Below, piece by piece: positions 31,930 through 43,400 of a stretch of DNA of 64,000 bases. Source of the stretch: Tillandsia leiboldiana (taxonomy: Eukaryota > Streptophyta > Magnoliopsida > Poales > Bromeliaceae). The position numbers and the translations under genes were made by a program. The notes under the pieces were generated by a model, which saw nothing but the letters and a program-made list of their open reading frames with translations, did no database searches and was not told the DNA's origin. How positions within the stretch are numbered: position 1 is the stretch's first letter; each line of letters opens with the position of its first letter. The stretch spans positions 1-64,000 of the forward strand of contig JAQNDB010000269.1 in assembly GCA_029204045.2 (NCBI GenBank), given 5' to 3'.

Positions 31930-32044
31930 TTGGAGTTGAAGAACTTGAGTTTGAAAGCTTCCAAGAAGGATGAAATCTAGAGAGAAAGGCTCTGGAAACT
32001 TTGGAACAAAAGATTGGAGTAAAAGAAATCAAAACCCTTTTGTT

Positions 32045-32214
32045 CTTTATAAAACCCTAGCCGCGATCCGGATCATCCCATGCTTGCGATCCGGATCGGC
32101 TACCCGCAGTGAGAAACTGCGTTCGGGATCCGGATCGGCAGATACAATCCGGATCGTCAGCCCGCAGAAGAATTCCTGCGTTCGGGATCCGGATCATCTT
32201 GCCCGATCCGGATC
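32045..32214 (-). promoter_or_regulatory. Internal promoter-like module: six GATCCGGATC palindromes plus TATA box (D)
   Basis: Palindromes start at 32065/32088, 32127/32146 and 32186/32205: three pairs about 60 bp apart, one site with one mismatch. The format matches the LTR array (TTCGG-GATCCGGATC...). Directly downstream on the minus strand is CTAGGGTTTTATAAAG, a TATA-like box at 32045-32054, then the predicted exon 1 and intron. It sits between pol and the third ORF and is conserved in F. A dedicated promoter for that ORF is the simplest reading, but this is inference. Confidence 0.65.
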
Positions 32215-32219
32215 GGCTC

Positions 32220-33154
32220 CAACTTTTTCTTTAGAAAATTTCAGAGAAATTCAAGAAAAACTAGAAAAAGATTGTAAACACAAATGTGTATCAACTTTAA
32301 ACAAAAATCATCGTTTCATACAACAAGAATTAGATTATGCCAAATCTATCAATAATATCCAAAAATGAAACGATAATTTACAAGAATTAAATCCCTTAAA
32401 GTTGAACACCTTCAATTACATCTAACATGATCTTATGAGTAATGCCTTTATCAAATCATCAATTCAGTAAAGAAAATGAAATACAAAGATCAATAGATGT
32501 TTGAAATCCCAAATATAATAGATAATGTGTCTAGACAATCTGTTGAAGAGAGTGGCTCTTTGAGCATCTTTCTTTAAAAACCCACCTTATACCAACCTTG
32601 AAATTTGACGGAGTCAAGTATTTCAACATGCATTATACTTAATCAAAATTTGAACAACCATGCTTGGTATACATGTGGTAGCTGCACACAATACTCGGAC
32701 GACCGAGGTGGTAGCTCTTTCCTCCATGTGGTGGTAGTTTTCACACTCCTCATTGGGATGTAACTCTTTCCACATCTTTTGAGCATTTTACTTTTTCTAT
32801 GACTCCCCCTCAATTGGCTATCAATTATTTAAGATATAAAGTATTCAACCAAATATTGATCTCGATTTCATACTCGACTAAGCAGTCAAATAAGATAATG
32901 ACTATACCAAGAGATCATTGAGAGAGAGAAATTGACTTTGATCACTTAGAAGATGATTTAATTAACATAAATGATCATTGCAACAGTGAAATATTATGAT
33001 GGCAAAAGCATAATAAATTTCTAAATGTGCGAAAAGATGCAATTAAAGTCAATTATGATCTATGCTCAATTAATGTCCTATGTACAAACATAGATAATGA
33101 ACAAAAACAAAACAAATACAAAACCTATCCTAAGCAAAGGTTTCAAAAAGAAGT
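32220..33154. other. Non-coding spacer between D pol and promoter-like module
   Basis: AT-rich, with stops in all frames. It holds a short GTGGTAG repeat (TGGTAGCTGCAC, GGTGGTAGCTCTTTCC, GTGGTGGTAGTTTTC at about 32678-32740). F has the same spacer. No gene seen. Confidence 0.7.
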
Positions 33155-34309
33155 TTATTTCAAGGAAAGCATTCCAATTGTTTTTCGTAAATGAATAAAA
33201 CGTTTTTGATCCAAAGGTTTTGTTAAAAAGTCAGCCAATTGATCCTCAGTTGAAATATATGAAAGTTGAAGAGTATTTGATTCAACTAGCTCTCTAAGAA
33301 AATGATATCTAAGTTCAATATGTTTTGTTCTAGAGTGCAACACAGGGTTTTTAGAAATGTTAATTGCACTTGTGTTGTCACAAAGAATTGTTACCGAAGA
33401 TGCTGAAATGCGGAAGTCGCTCAATACGCTTTTCATCCAAATGAGTTGAGTTGAGCAACTTCCAGCTGAAATGTATTCCGCTTCGGCAGTCGAGAGTGCT
33501 ATGCAGTTCTGCTTTTTACTGTGCCATGCAACAAGGCAATGGCCAAGATAGAAGCATGCACCACTCGTGCTTTTCCGATCATCCACTGATCCTGCCCAAT
33601 CGGCATCTGAGTATCCAACAATATCCAAACTTGTTCCCATAGGATACCAAATTCCGAAATTAATTGATCCTTTGATATACCGGATGATCCTTTTCACCGC
33701 TTTCAGGTGAACCTCCTTTGGTGCAGATTGATATCTCGCGCAGATCCCAACACTAAAGGATATATCCGGGCGACTAGCCGTGAGGTAAAGTAGACTTCCA
33801 ATCATACTTCTATACAGTTTCTCGTCTACATTCTCACTATGTGATTCACTTCCAAGTCCCTTGTGGCTAGTTCCCATTGGAGTCGGAAAATCTTTACAAT
33901 TTTCTAGATCAAACTTTTTGACCAACTCCATTGCATACTTGGATTGACTCAAGTGAATACCTTCATCATTTTGTTTAATTTGCAATCCAAGGAAATAAGT
34001 CAATTCGCCCATCATGGACATCTCAAATTCGCTTTCCATGGTCTCCGCGAATTTAGAAGCATCATTATCTCTTGTTGCGCCAAATACAATGTCATCGACA
34101 TAGATTTGTGCTACAATGAAATTGCTTTGATAATGCTTCACAAAGAGAGTCCTATCAGCTCCCCCTCGAGTATAGCCCTTCTCCAAAAGGTGCTTTGTTA
34201 ACCTTTCGTACCATGCTCGCGGTGCTTGTTTCAGACCGTAAAGAGCCTTTTTCAAACGAAAAAAATGGTTAGGTTGTTTATGATCTACAAAACCTTTCGG
34301 TTGAGCCAC
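33155..34309 (-). pseudogene. Copia reverse transcriptase (second half) and RNase H of D
   Basis: An open run of 384 codons continuing the pol frame after the stop at 34319-34321. RT: FFRLKKALYGLKQAPRAWYERL, catalytic YVDDIVFG (about 34090-34113), FLGLQIKQNDEGIHLSQSKY. RNase H: GYSDADWAGSVDDRKSTSG, KKQNCIALSTAEAEYIS and CDNTSAINISKNPVLHSRTKHIE. Ends TKPLDQKRF...LSLK at TAA 33155. All key residues are present; it is disabled only by the upstream stop and the missing protease. Confidence 0.93.
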
Positions 34310-34318
34310 ATAAACTTC

Positions 34319-35640
34319 CTAATTTAAAAACCCATTTAGAAAAGCGCTCTTAACGTCCATTTGAAATAATTTGATTTTAAAATGACAAGCAATAGCAAAT
34401 AGTATACGAATGGATTCGAGTCTAGCTACAGGGGCGAATGTTTCGTCAAAGTCTATACCTTCTACTTGAGAGTAGCCTTGAGCAACTAATCGTGCCTTGT
34501 TCCTGATGATAGTACCATCCTCATTTTTCTTGTTCTTGAAGATCCATTTGGTACCTATCACATTGTGTTGCTTTGGAGGCTTCGTTAATTCCCAGACTTT
34601 GTTTCGCTCAAATTGATGGAGCTCTTCCTGCATTGCTTTAATCCAGTAGTCATCCTGAAGAGCTTCATCTATGTTCTTTGGTTCGATTAAAGATACGTAG
34701 CAAGCGAATCCACAAACCAACTGCCTCCGAGTTCTGACTCCTTCTTGTGGATCTCCAATAATATTCGATTCCGGATGATCCTTGGAGATTCGTAACGTTT
34801 GTTGAAACGGAGTACTCAGAGATATATGAGATGATTCCTGCACATTAGATAAACTTGAAGAACCATTAGATGCATCATTAATATTGGAAGTATTATTATG
34901 AGAAGATGCAACAGCAGGAGTATCATCATCTAGAGAAATATCGAGGGTAGATTTTTCAGATGCAAAGTGAAAAGCTTCATCTACTTTAACATTTATGGAT
35001 TCTACGATCGTCTTAGATTCAATGTTAAATACTCGATATGCTCTGCTATTCGTAGAATAACCCAAAAAGATCCCTTCATCACTTCGAGAGTCGAACTTTC
35101 CAAGATTTTCACGGTCACGTAAAATGTAACATCGACTCCCGAAGACACGAAAGTATTTGATATCCGGTTTTCTACTAAACCACAGCTCATATGGTGTATT
35201 TAAAGTTCCTGGGCGCAAGTAAACTCTATTAATGACATAGACAGCGGTGTTCACGGCTTCAGCCCAAAAATGTAGCGGTAAATTCCGGCTATGAAGCATC
35301 ACACGCGCCATCTCTTGAACAACCCTGTTCTTGCGCTCGACAACACCATTCTGTTGAGGTGTATAGGGTGCAGAGAATTCATGCTTAATACCGTTTGAAG
35401 TACAAAAGTCAATGAATTTTGAATTAATGAATTCTCCACCTCTATCACTTCTAACACGAATGATCTTTTCATTCTTTTCAATCATAATACGAAGGCAAAT
35501 CTCGTGAAAAGAATCAAAAGTATCAGCTTTCTCTTTTAAAAATGCTACCCAAGAAAACCTAGAAAAATCATCAACCAATAAAAGAATGTACCATTTACCT
35601 CCCAAAGATGGTTGACGGGTCGGCCAAAAGAAAAAGAAGA
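34319..35640 (-). pseudogene. Copia integrase core and RT first half of D
   Basis: It starts abruptly inside integrase (PSLGGKWYILLLVDDFSRFSW). Catalytic residues are Asp in VDDFSR, Asp in VRSDRGGEF and Glu in NGVVERKNR. Then the integrase C-terminal part (LNTPYELWFSRKPDIKYFRVFG) and RT start (VIGTKWIFKNKKNEDG; RLVAQGYSQVEGIDFDETFAPVARLES; DVKSAFLNGFLN). A TAG at 34319-34321 replaces the first Glu of the usual NEEVYV. The integrase HHCC finger is missing. Confidence 0.9.
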
Positions 35641-35705
35641 AAAGAAAATAGTCTACATAAACTACACAAGATTTAATCGTAGAACGATTAAAGACAAGGA
35701 GGGGT
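35625..35705 (-). other. Deletion scar: filler in place of protease and integrase finger (D)
   Basis: Gag's end (KTQKVWVCKGE) is followed by a purine/pyrimidine-biased filler of about 75 bp and then GPTR-type integrase sequence. The usual DSGCSRHMTG-type protease and the HHCC finger are absent. F carries the same filler and junction (57225-57310), so the event predates both insertions. Confidence 0.82.
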
Positions 35706-37709
35706 TTCACCTTTGCATACCCAAACCTTTTGAGTTTTGGAGTATGTTGGCAATGGTTGAGAAGTTTTCCTTGATGAAGACGTCTTGCAAGATTGGTCTT
35801 TTTCTTTTGTCATCGTCTTGTTTGAAGTACTACCAATGTCCTTTTCTTTAGGAAAATCCTTCTTTGAATTCCATGGAGTGAACTTATTGGTAGCAGTTGC
35901 AAGATGTGGTTGATTTGATCTTTGAGCTCCAATCTTGCAATTTCTTTCAATGTGCCCTGCAAAATTACAACGAAAACATACCTTTGTGCTTGACGATTCA
36001 GAAGAGGATGAAGTAGGCTTGTTGTCGTTGGTTGTCATGATTTCCGGTGTCGGAGGAGGAGATACCGACTGAGGCACAAAGACTGTCCCAACCGAACTAA
36101 AATTGTCTTCAGTTCGATTGTATCCGAGGCCGGACTTGTTTGTTTGACCAAGACCAAGAAGTTTATCCAACTTACTCCTTCCAAAAGAAAATTGCTGTAA
36201 GTCATCCTTGAGTTGGCAAATGGTCTCTGTCATTTCCAATTTTTCCCGTCGGGCCTCGCCGTAGAGCTTCAAGAAATAGTTCGCTTTGTTCACCATATCT
36301 ATATAGTTCTTCTCGAGTTGCTCATTGGACTCTTGAAGGGAAACATTTGCCTTTATCAGATTATCCCTTTCCACTTCAAGATCGGTCGAGAGAGAAGTTA
36401 CCCTTTTTACTTCTTCTTCGAGATCCTGCAATCTCCCTCTCAACCCCTTGTTTTGCTTAGCCGGTTTCTTTAAATCCCGTAAAGATCTGTGATAGGCTAG
36501 AGCAAAATCTTCACCTTCCGAATCATCCGATTCGTTGTCCGTTGCATTCTTTTCAACAGTGGAGTTGGACAACGACTCGGATGTACTTGCCATAAAGCAC
36601 ATGAAGGGTGAAGATACGGACGCGTGGAATGCCGTGGAGCTCTTTTCTTCATCACTTGAAGACGACTCATTTGACGTTGAGTTGTCATTCCAAGTGACGA
36701 CCTGCATCGCCTTCTTCTTTGCTGGATACTTGTTGGGACACTCCGTTGCAATGTGGCCATAGCCTCGACATTTGAAGCATTGTAGTTGTCCCTCTGAACT
36801 TTTCTTATCCTTTGAGAAGTTTTCTTGCTTTCTTGACTTGTAACTTGAAGTACCCTTGCCTTTTATCGACTTTCCGAAGGATGGAGATTTACTTGAATTA
36901 CCCCTTCGAAAATTGTGGCGAAACTTCCTTGTCAAGAGAGCGAGCTGCTTCTCAAATTCCTCCATAGAAAGGTTCTCGTCATCGTCTGAGGAGGATGTAT
37001 CCGCGTCTTCTTCCTTAGTTGTTTTCAACGCATAACCTGAAGACTTAGAAGTGGATGCCTTTCCAGAAGAATTGTTAGTAGTAAATGTCATTTCATAAGT
37101 TTGTAATGAACCAACTAATTCTTCTACACGTATTTCGTCCGGGTGTTTAATAGTTTCAATGGCAGTAACCTTTGGGCGAAATCGTTCAGGAAGAGTTCTT
37201 AAGATCTTTCTTACAATCTTAAATTATGGAATCTTCTCTCCCAGATTAGCACATGAGTTTACGATGTCTTGCAATCGTGTATAGTAGTCCGTGAAAGATT
37301 CATTTTCTGCCATTAAGATAGAGTCAAACTTGCTCGTAAGCATTTGCAGTTTCTGAATCTTCACGAGGTTAGTTCCCTCATGTGTAACCTGAAGAACATC
37401 CCAAATTTCTTTCGCAGTCTCACATGCCGAGACGCGAGAGAATTTAGTTTGAGATAAGGCATTAAAAATAGCATTAATTCCCTTGCCATTGTAAGAAGAT
37501 GAATCTAACTCTTCCTTGGTCCATTTCGACCTAGGTTTTAAGGTGCGAACATCACCAATAGATTCAATTGGATTAGACCATCCTAATTCAATTGATTGCC
37601 ACACCCGTTCGTCGATGGAAATTAAAAAGGCTTTCATCCGTACTTTCCAGTACGCATAATTTGTTCCATCGAAGAACGGGGGTCGATTGATGTTTCCACC
37701 TTCAACCAT
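35688..37709 (-). pseudogene. gag: Gag of Sirevirus D, one nonsense codon
   Basis: From ATG 37709 (MVEGGNINRPPFFDGTNYAYWKVRM, a copia Gag start) in one frame to 35688, with a TAA at 37224-37226 (F has GAA). Order: Gag core (residues 1-200), Ser/Asp-rich linker, first zinc knuckle CFKCRGYGHIATEC (about residues 311-324), acidic linker, an about 85-residue coiled coil (GLRGRLQDLEEEVKRV...), then a second knuckle CFRCNFAGHIERNC (about 35940-35985). The length and added C-terminal coiled coil fit Sirevirus Gags, which are longer than other copia Gags. It packages RNA in the particle. Confidence 0.92.
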
Positions 37710-37728
37710 TGTTTACAACCCTATTCCC

Positions 37729-37740
37729 TCTCTGATACCA
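37729..37740 (-). promoter_or_regulatory. Primer binding site of D
   Basis: The minus strand reads TGGTATCAGAGA two bases inside the 5' LTR end; complementary to initiator tRNA-Met. Confidence 0.9.
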
Positions 37741-37742
37741 CT

Positions 37743-39093
37743 TGTTGGGTTATATGTAATAAGGATCTAAATAGGGGAAAAAACACCTAGAGGGGGGTGA
37801 ATAGGTGTAAACGTATAAACACTCAAAAATCGTTGCGATAAAAACCCAATGCGGAAATAAAAATAATACGCAAGATTTTTACGTGGAAAACTCCATCACC
37901 GGAGTAAAAAACCACGGGACCGATAACACGGCAGAAATCCAATAGAATTAAAACACGTACAAGGTGATTTACCGTACACACTTACGACTCAACCTTTTCC
38001 ATACGCTCCTAGAGGATCTTCTCCGCTCGCTCCGCGACGCTTCTCGAATCCACGATCTGCGCCCAACGCCGAATCCACGGTGTCCAACGTCGAATCCACG
38101 ACGTCCGACCGAATCCACGGTCTTCACCCAATAGCACCCTTCGAATCCACGAACGTGCCTCGCTCCGAATCCACGAGAGCGGTTGAACCTTGAATCCACA
38201 AGGACACGCGAATCCACGCGCCGATTTTTTGGGGTAAATCGTTGTTTTTGGGTGGTGATGATCCGCCAAATACTTAGATCAAAGATAGATCGGAAATACC
38301 ATCTAAGTATTCATTAGTTTGATTCAACTCAAGATGTGAGTATGAAAACCTAGAATCAAACTAATCAATATAGATGAAGAAACATACAGTGTTCTCTAAT
38401 GATTTCCTTTCTTCTCTATATGTGGATCTAGAGCCGTAAAAGATGATACATGAAAATGACGGCTATTTTCCTTTTTTTTGGCTTGCCCTAGGAAATGAAT
38501 CATAGGGTCTATTTATAGGTTAGAAACCCTAGGAAGGAGATAAGAATCAAAAACCTAACATTTCTGGAAATTTTACGGACGGCGATCCGGATCGGATTAG
38601 CTGTGATCCGGATCGTCGTAACGAGTCAGGTAATTCCAGAAAAATTAAGGTTCGGGATCCGGATCGAAGTGCTTGATCCGGATCGTTCATACAGTTCACC
38701 AAACATCAACGTTCGGGATCCGGATTGCGAAGCCTGATCCAGATCGTTCAAGGAAGATGGTAAACTCAGTGTTCGGGATCCGGATCAAGAGAGGCTACGA
38801 TCCGGATTGAACTGGTGTATGAACAAACCACCTTCGGGATCCGGATCGAACAACCTGATCCGGATCCTGAACATGTCCCAAGTCCAGTTTTTGATTTTTA
38901 TGCAATGAAAGATTCTTCCAAGTGTTTCTACACTACAAGAAGTATTCGGATCACACAAAATCTTAGGTTAAACATACCTGATCCTTTTGAATTCTTCTTT
39001 CTTGAGATTGAGTTAAATGATCCAACTTTCTTCACCTTCAATCTTCAAGACTTGAGACTTCCACGAAACTACGCCAACTCAAATTCCGTAACA
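37743..39093 (-). repeat. 5' LTR of Sirevirus D (1351 bp)
   Basis: Same length as the left LTR, with about 15 substitutions, mostly transitions. TATA box 38519-38528. Stem-loop array at about 38043-38220; one stem base changed (CGGTGT for CGGCGT). Palindrome array about 38580-38865. The right copy of the target duplication follows at 39094-39098. Confidence 0.94.
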
Positions 39094-39167
39094 CCTCCAA
39101 CCACCACCCTGTAGAGACATTAAATTTTCACTCTCTATCTCTCCCTCTTTTCTCTGTTGGACCAGAA

Positions 39168-39234
39168 AGAAGAGAAAAAGAAGAAGAAGAAGGAGAAGAA
39201 GAAAGAAGAAAGAAGAAGAAGGAGAAGAAGATCT
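39168..39234. repeat. (GAA)n/(AAG)n purine-rich low-complexity run
   Basis: Mostly GAA/AAG/GGA triplets on the + strand, within the presumed C LTR. Confidence 0.9.
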
Positions 39235-39315
39235 GTCTCTCCCTCTCCCTCTATGTGACAGGAAAGGTGCTCTACTCTCCCGCTTTCTCCTCTTTCTTGC
39301 ACAGGAAAAGAAATC

Positions 39316-39740
39316 AAAAAAAAAAAAAAAAAAAAAAAAAGAGGATTGGGCTGCGGCATTGCTGCTGCCAGCAGCAGCAATGCCAGCTGCTGCAGCAGCA
39401 GCGCTGGCAGCCAACTGCGCAAGCAACTGGCTCAGCCTCATTGCTGCTGCTGCTGCTGCAGCTACAAGCAGCAGCAGCTGCGTTGGCTGCGGGGCAGGAG
39501 GGGTCAGCTGCTACCTTGGGCAGCAGCTGCACCTTGCAGCTGTGCTCTTGGCAGCTGCACAGGAGATGGGGGTGTGGGCTGCTGCCTTGGGCAGCAGCTG
39601 CACTTAGCTGCTGCACGTGGCAGTAGGCAGCTGCAGTTAGCAGCTGCAGCCACTAATTGCATCTGCAGCTGGGCAGCAGTAGTGTTTGCTGCTTGGCTGC
39701 TACAATTCAGCAGCAACCCTTGACAAAAAAAAAAAAAAAA
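39316..39740. repeat. CAG/CTG-rich island flanked by A-tracts
   Basis: A run of 25 A (39316-39340), then about 370 bp dominated by GCTGC/GCAGC and the palindrome GCAGCTGC (39353-39720), then 17 A (39724-39740). Every frame gives Ala/Leu/Gln/Cys/Ser low-complexity ORFs on both strands, so I do not call a protein. Confidence 0.88.
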
Positions 39741-40454
39741 GAAAAAAGAAAAAAAGAGAGAGAAAAAAAGAAGAGAAGAGTAGAAGAAGAGAAAATTTGA
39801 GAAAAAATTTAAGAAGAAAAGTTTCTCCTTTTCTCTTCACCAATAAGCGAAATCGTCGATAGTTGGAGAATTACGCAAATTGAGCTTTTCCTCCAAATTT
39901 TTGGGCATTTTGCCATATGTTCAAGAGATCAAAATTTCTCTTGTGCGAACGTGACAAGAATAGGATTCTCTTTTCGATTCCCTTCAAATTGATCCAAAAA
40001 TAGAGTCAATTAAGGAATTCTCCCTTTTATGTTTTAAAAAGGGTTTTAGTTTTATAATTTTTATGGAGTTAGTGAATCATGGAAAGTAATTGCTTCATGA
40101 TTTTCCTTTAATTTTAGGAAAACCTTGGAGACCAAAAGAGCAGATTTTTGTCTCTTTCAAGAACGAAGAAAAACATCGAGGTGGGGGATTCTAACGAACG
40201 AGGGTGACCTCTCCCCTTTGTCTTTTGCTTTCTAACCAGAAGCATGTTAATAGAGTTAGGGTTTGTAGGAAGTATGAACAAGTGCATGTGCGTATTCTTG
40301 AGCTAAGAAACATGGAAATGCTTTATTGCATGAGTAGAGGAGTAAAAAGTATAAAGTTATGTTGATGGCATACTACATGTTAGTATGAAAAAATTAATGT
40401 TGCATGATTGATATATGACATAGGAGAAACCAAGATTAAGGTTATGAGTGGCAT

Positions 40455-43400
40455 TGTGAAGACCCGAAATTCCTATTTATGGAGCACTGTTGCATCTACA
40501 GCTTTTGGAGGCCTATGCATCGCGTCGGCGGGGTTTGTGCACAATTTGGACACCAGTGGGGGACTTCGGGCTTAAATGGATCACGTGGGTGATCAAATGG
40601 CCCCGTCGAATGCTTAGAACTGGTTTTGCGCGCAATGGATATTAAAATTGGGCTCAGCGCGAAGTTTGGACAAAAGACACCTTTCCGGATGCCTTCGGCA
40701 ATTTTTAGAGTTGGAATTTGGCAAATCGGACTTCGGATTTGGATTCAGCGCGCGAAAACGATTAAAATGGACTATTCACTTGTATTTTTCGGAGCCCGGA
40801 TGACGCGCGCAATTTTTTAGGCATCTTGGTACTGTTCCGGCGCCGGCGGGCAGCGGCGGCAGCGGCGGAGCGCGGCGCGGGCAGGTGCGCGGTCCACCGC
40901 GGAGGCGTGCACCGGTCGCGGGCCACGTGGCGGATCCCGGTTGGCTGGCGCAGGGGGCGCGGTCCACGGGAAAAGGCGCGGTGTACGGTGGACCGGAGGG
41001 TGACACGTGGCGGCGTGTGGTTGGTGCGGTGCAGCACGCTCGGTCCACGGATCTGGCTGGGGAGCGCCTCGGGAAGCGTGCGTGCAGAGGCACAGGCGGC
41101 GGGCGCAGAGCGCACATGGGCGCGTTGACGCGCTGTTCCCGCGCGTGGGCGGCCACGTGTCGGCGTCTGGGGGGCGCCACGTGTCGCGTTGTGAGCGGCG
41201 GGCATTACTGTCGCCTATTTGGCGAGCGACGTGGAGGCCCAGGGAACTTCCGGGCTGCTACAGTGCGCGCCCAGGGAACTTTCGGGCTGCTACAGTGCGC
41301 GCCCGAAAATTCCCTGTGCCCGGAAATTAGGACACATTCGGTATTTTGTGATTTGTTTCCTGGAGCCTATAAAAGCGACCCGAGCTTCTTTCTTCCCCCT
41401 TTTTTCGGCATTTCCGAGCCTCCTCTCGCCATGGCACCTTCAGCAAAGTTGATCCCCGAGCTATGCTACATCCATATGCAAAGTTTTGAGATTTTTGGTG
41501 GCACGCTTATCGAGGTTTCCATTTTTACGGCGCGATGCGACGCTCGTCCATTTGGGTTCCCCTTCGTCGCGTTTCGGTGCGCGAGCCCCCCGGCCTACTC
41601 CGACCACCTTTTCGAGCGATTTCTTCGCCGTTGGATCCGTGACGGACAGATCTACGATCTAGGTACTTTCGGTTTTCCCTCATTTTGCGCTTTTCGAGGT
41701 GTTTATTCGAGCTTACTGTGACCCCATTTCTGTGATGGAGATTTGGACAGCGGCATGGTCTTTCGGCGATATCTCCGCAACTGGGCATCGTATGGCGACT
41801 TGCTTATACACTTTTTTCAACTACTCGACGCAAGGAATATCACAGTATTTTTCTTGGATTTTTCTGAGTTTTTCCCGAAGGTATATGTTCTTCCCCTTAT
41901 CTGTAAATGGAATTACAGTTATGTTGCTGTGTGGTTTTGCGTACCTGTACTGTGGAATTTGTAACTCGGCCTACGGGGCTCGGAATTGGATGTGCAGGTA
42001 CTCGTTTCGAAGGTATCGACGCGAGGATTGCTGTGATATTTTTATTGGATTTTTCTGGGCAATTTCGGCAGGTGAAATAAGCATATCTTTGGGACTGATT
42101 TTCTGTGTGTTTGTGCGTGGTTAATTTTGGGAATGAAAGTGTAATGTTGGACCTTATTGTTGTACCCAGGGGTGTTTACATGTGTTGCTGGACCCGATGG
42201 ATCTCTAGACTTTGATTTCGGGGTACTTTTAGCTGTTTGGAGCCAAGGCTTGCGCGACATGTACCGAGGGTGTAATTTTGGCAGATTTTGGACTGTGAGC
42301 AGTCTACACTCTTCACCGACTCCAGGTTTGCCTTGGTTTAAGCGCTTCAGGTGGGTAAACTTAGTAATTGCAACTGTTAGAGGGAATGGCAGGGTTTATA
42401 TGCATGTTATGCCTTATGGGAGGTGTAATAGTGGATATTCATGTATGGTTAAGATGAGCTTACCTATGGGAATGTCACCCTCTATGATTGATAGCATGCC
42501 TAATTTAATGTGCAACCGATATGAGCAAGAGGTAAGCATGGAAACGGCCTAGATCATGTGGATTGATGTTTACCTGATAATTGTACATGCTTGTTGAGCT
42601 AGAGACTTAGCATGCTATAGACAGATTATATTTATCCCACACTAGATGATATAGAGATCATACATGTTTATTCAGTGGCCTATTTATGCGAGATTGGTAT
42701 ATCATAGTGGGAATATTGTAGTATGCTTTGCTACCATATGTTTTACTCTCTTTTATTGTTTCCAAGGACAAAAGCATGCTTGATTGGACTTGTAGTTAGG
42801 CCATCTTTTACTGCTGCACTACTTATTGGAACTTGACTTAGGAGAAACCATGCTTTTCCTTTCTCCTTCTTGTTAGTCAGGTGGTCAGTGTTGCTCGGGT
42901 TCGAGCAGGGGTCTGGGTAGTGTAGTCGGGACTTCGTGTTTGGGACAGGTTGGATTAGTTGTGGGGCTTTGCGGCAACCGCGGATATTGGGCGGTTGACC
43001 GGATGCTTATCTATGCACCAGATTTGGGTATCAGTTTTCTCTTGTGGATGGAGTTTCCCACTTATCGTTTAGTTGCATCCGATTGAGATCGGGCCTTTAC
43101 TTTAGTGGATGAGTTTTCCCACTTTGATCAGAGTCGTGATCCAGTCCTGCTATATAGAGATACTTGTGAGATATTGATTACAGAGATACTTTACTCGTGT
43201 GGGTCGCTCCCCTCGAGTGCCACTCCGGAGTAGGCTTTTGACCGTGACGGGCCGGTCAGTTGGTGAGTTGCGAGTAATGACAAAGTTGGTGAGTTGTGAG
43301 TGATGACAGAGTTGGTGAGTTGTGAGTGATGACAGAGCAGGCAGTACCGGGTTTTATACCGGTTCATTTGATTGGGTTTATTTCGGTCAGATACTTTTAT

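Larger units (their letters stand above)
27922..39093 (-). mobile_element. Ty1/copia Sirevirus-type element D, protease deleted
   Basis: Read on the minus strand: 5' LTR 39093-37743, initiator-Met PBS, gag 37709-35688, integrase and RT 35710-34319, RT/RNase H 34309-33155, spacer, envelope-position ORF 31514-30057, repeated polypurine tracts, 3' LTR 29272-27922. INT before RT is the copia order. The extra ORF, large Gag and multiple polypurine tracts mark the Sirevirus group. Both LTRs are 1351 bp and differ at about 15 sites by my count. Defects are loss of protease plus the integrase finger and three nonsense codons. Confidence 0.92.
39099..40454 (+). repeat. Probable continuation of C's 3' LTR, low complexity, no gene
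   Basis: This is what follows D's right target duplication, so before D inserted it was joined to 27921. It has A/G-rich runs, a CAG/CTG-rich island and AT-rich sequence, and no protein motif. It ends at E's LTR (left flanking pentamer GGCAT). Assignment to C's LTR is by contiguity only; no second C LTR is in the window to compare. Confidence 0.6.

Noticed and set aside
39079..39723. Poly-Ala/Leu/Gln ORFs around the CAG/CTG island
   Set aside because: Pure by-product of triplet-rich DNA; open frames in all directions with low complexity.
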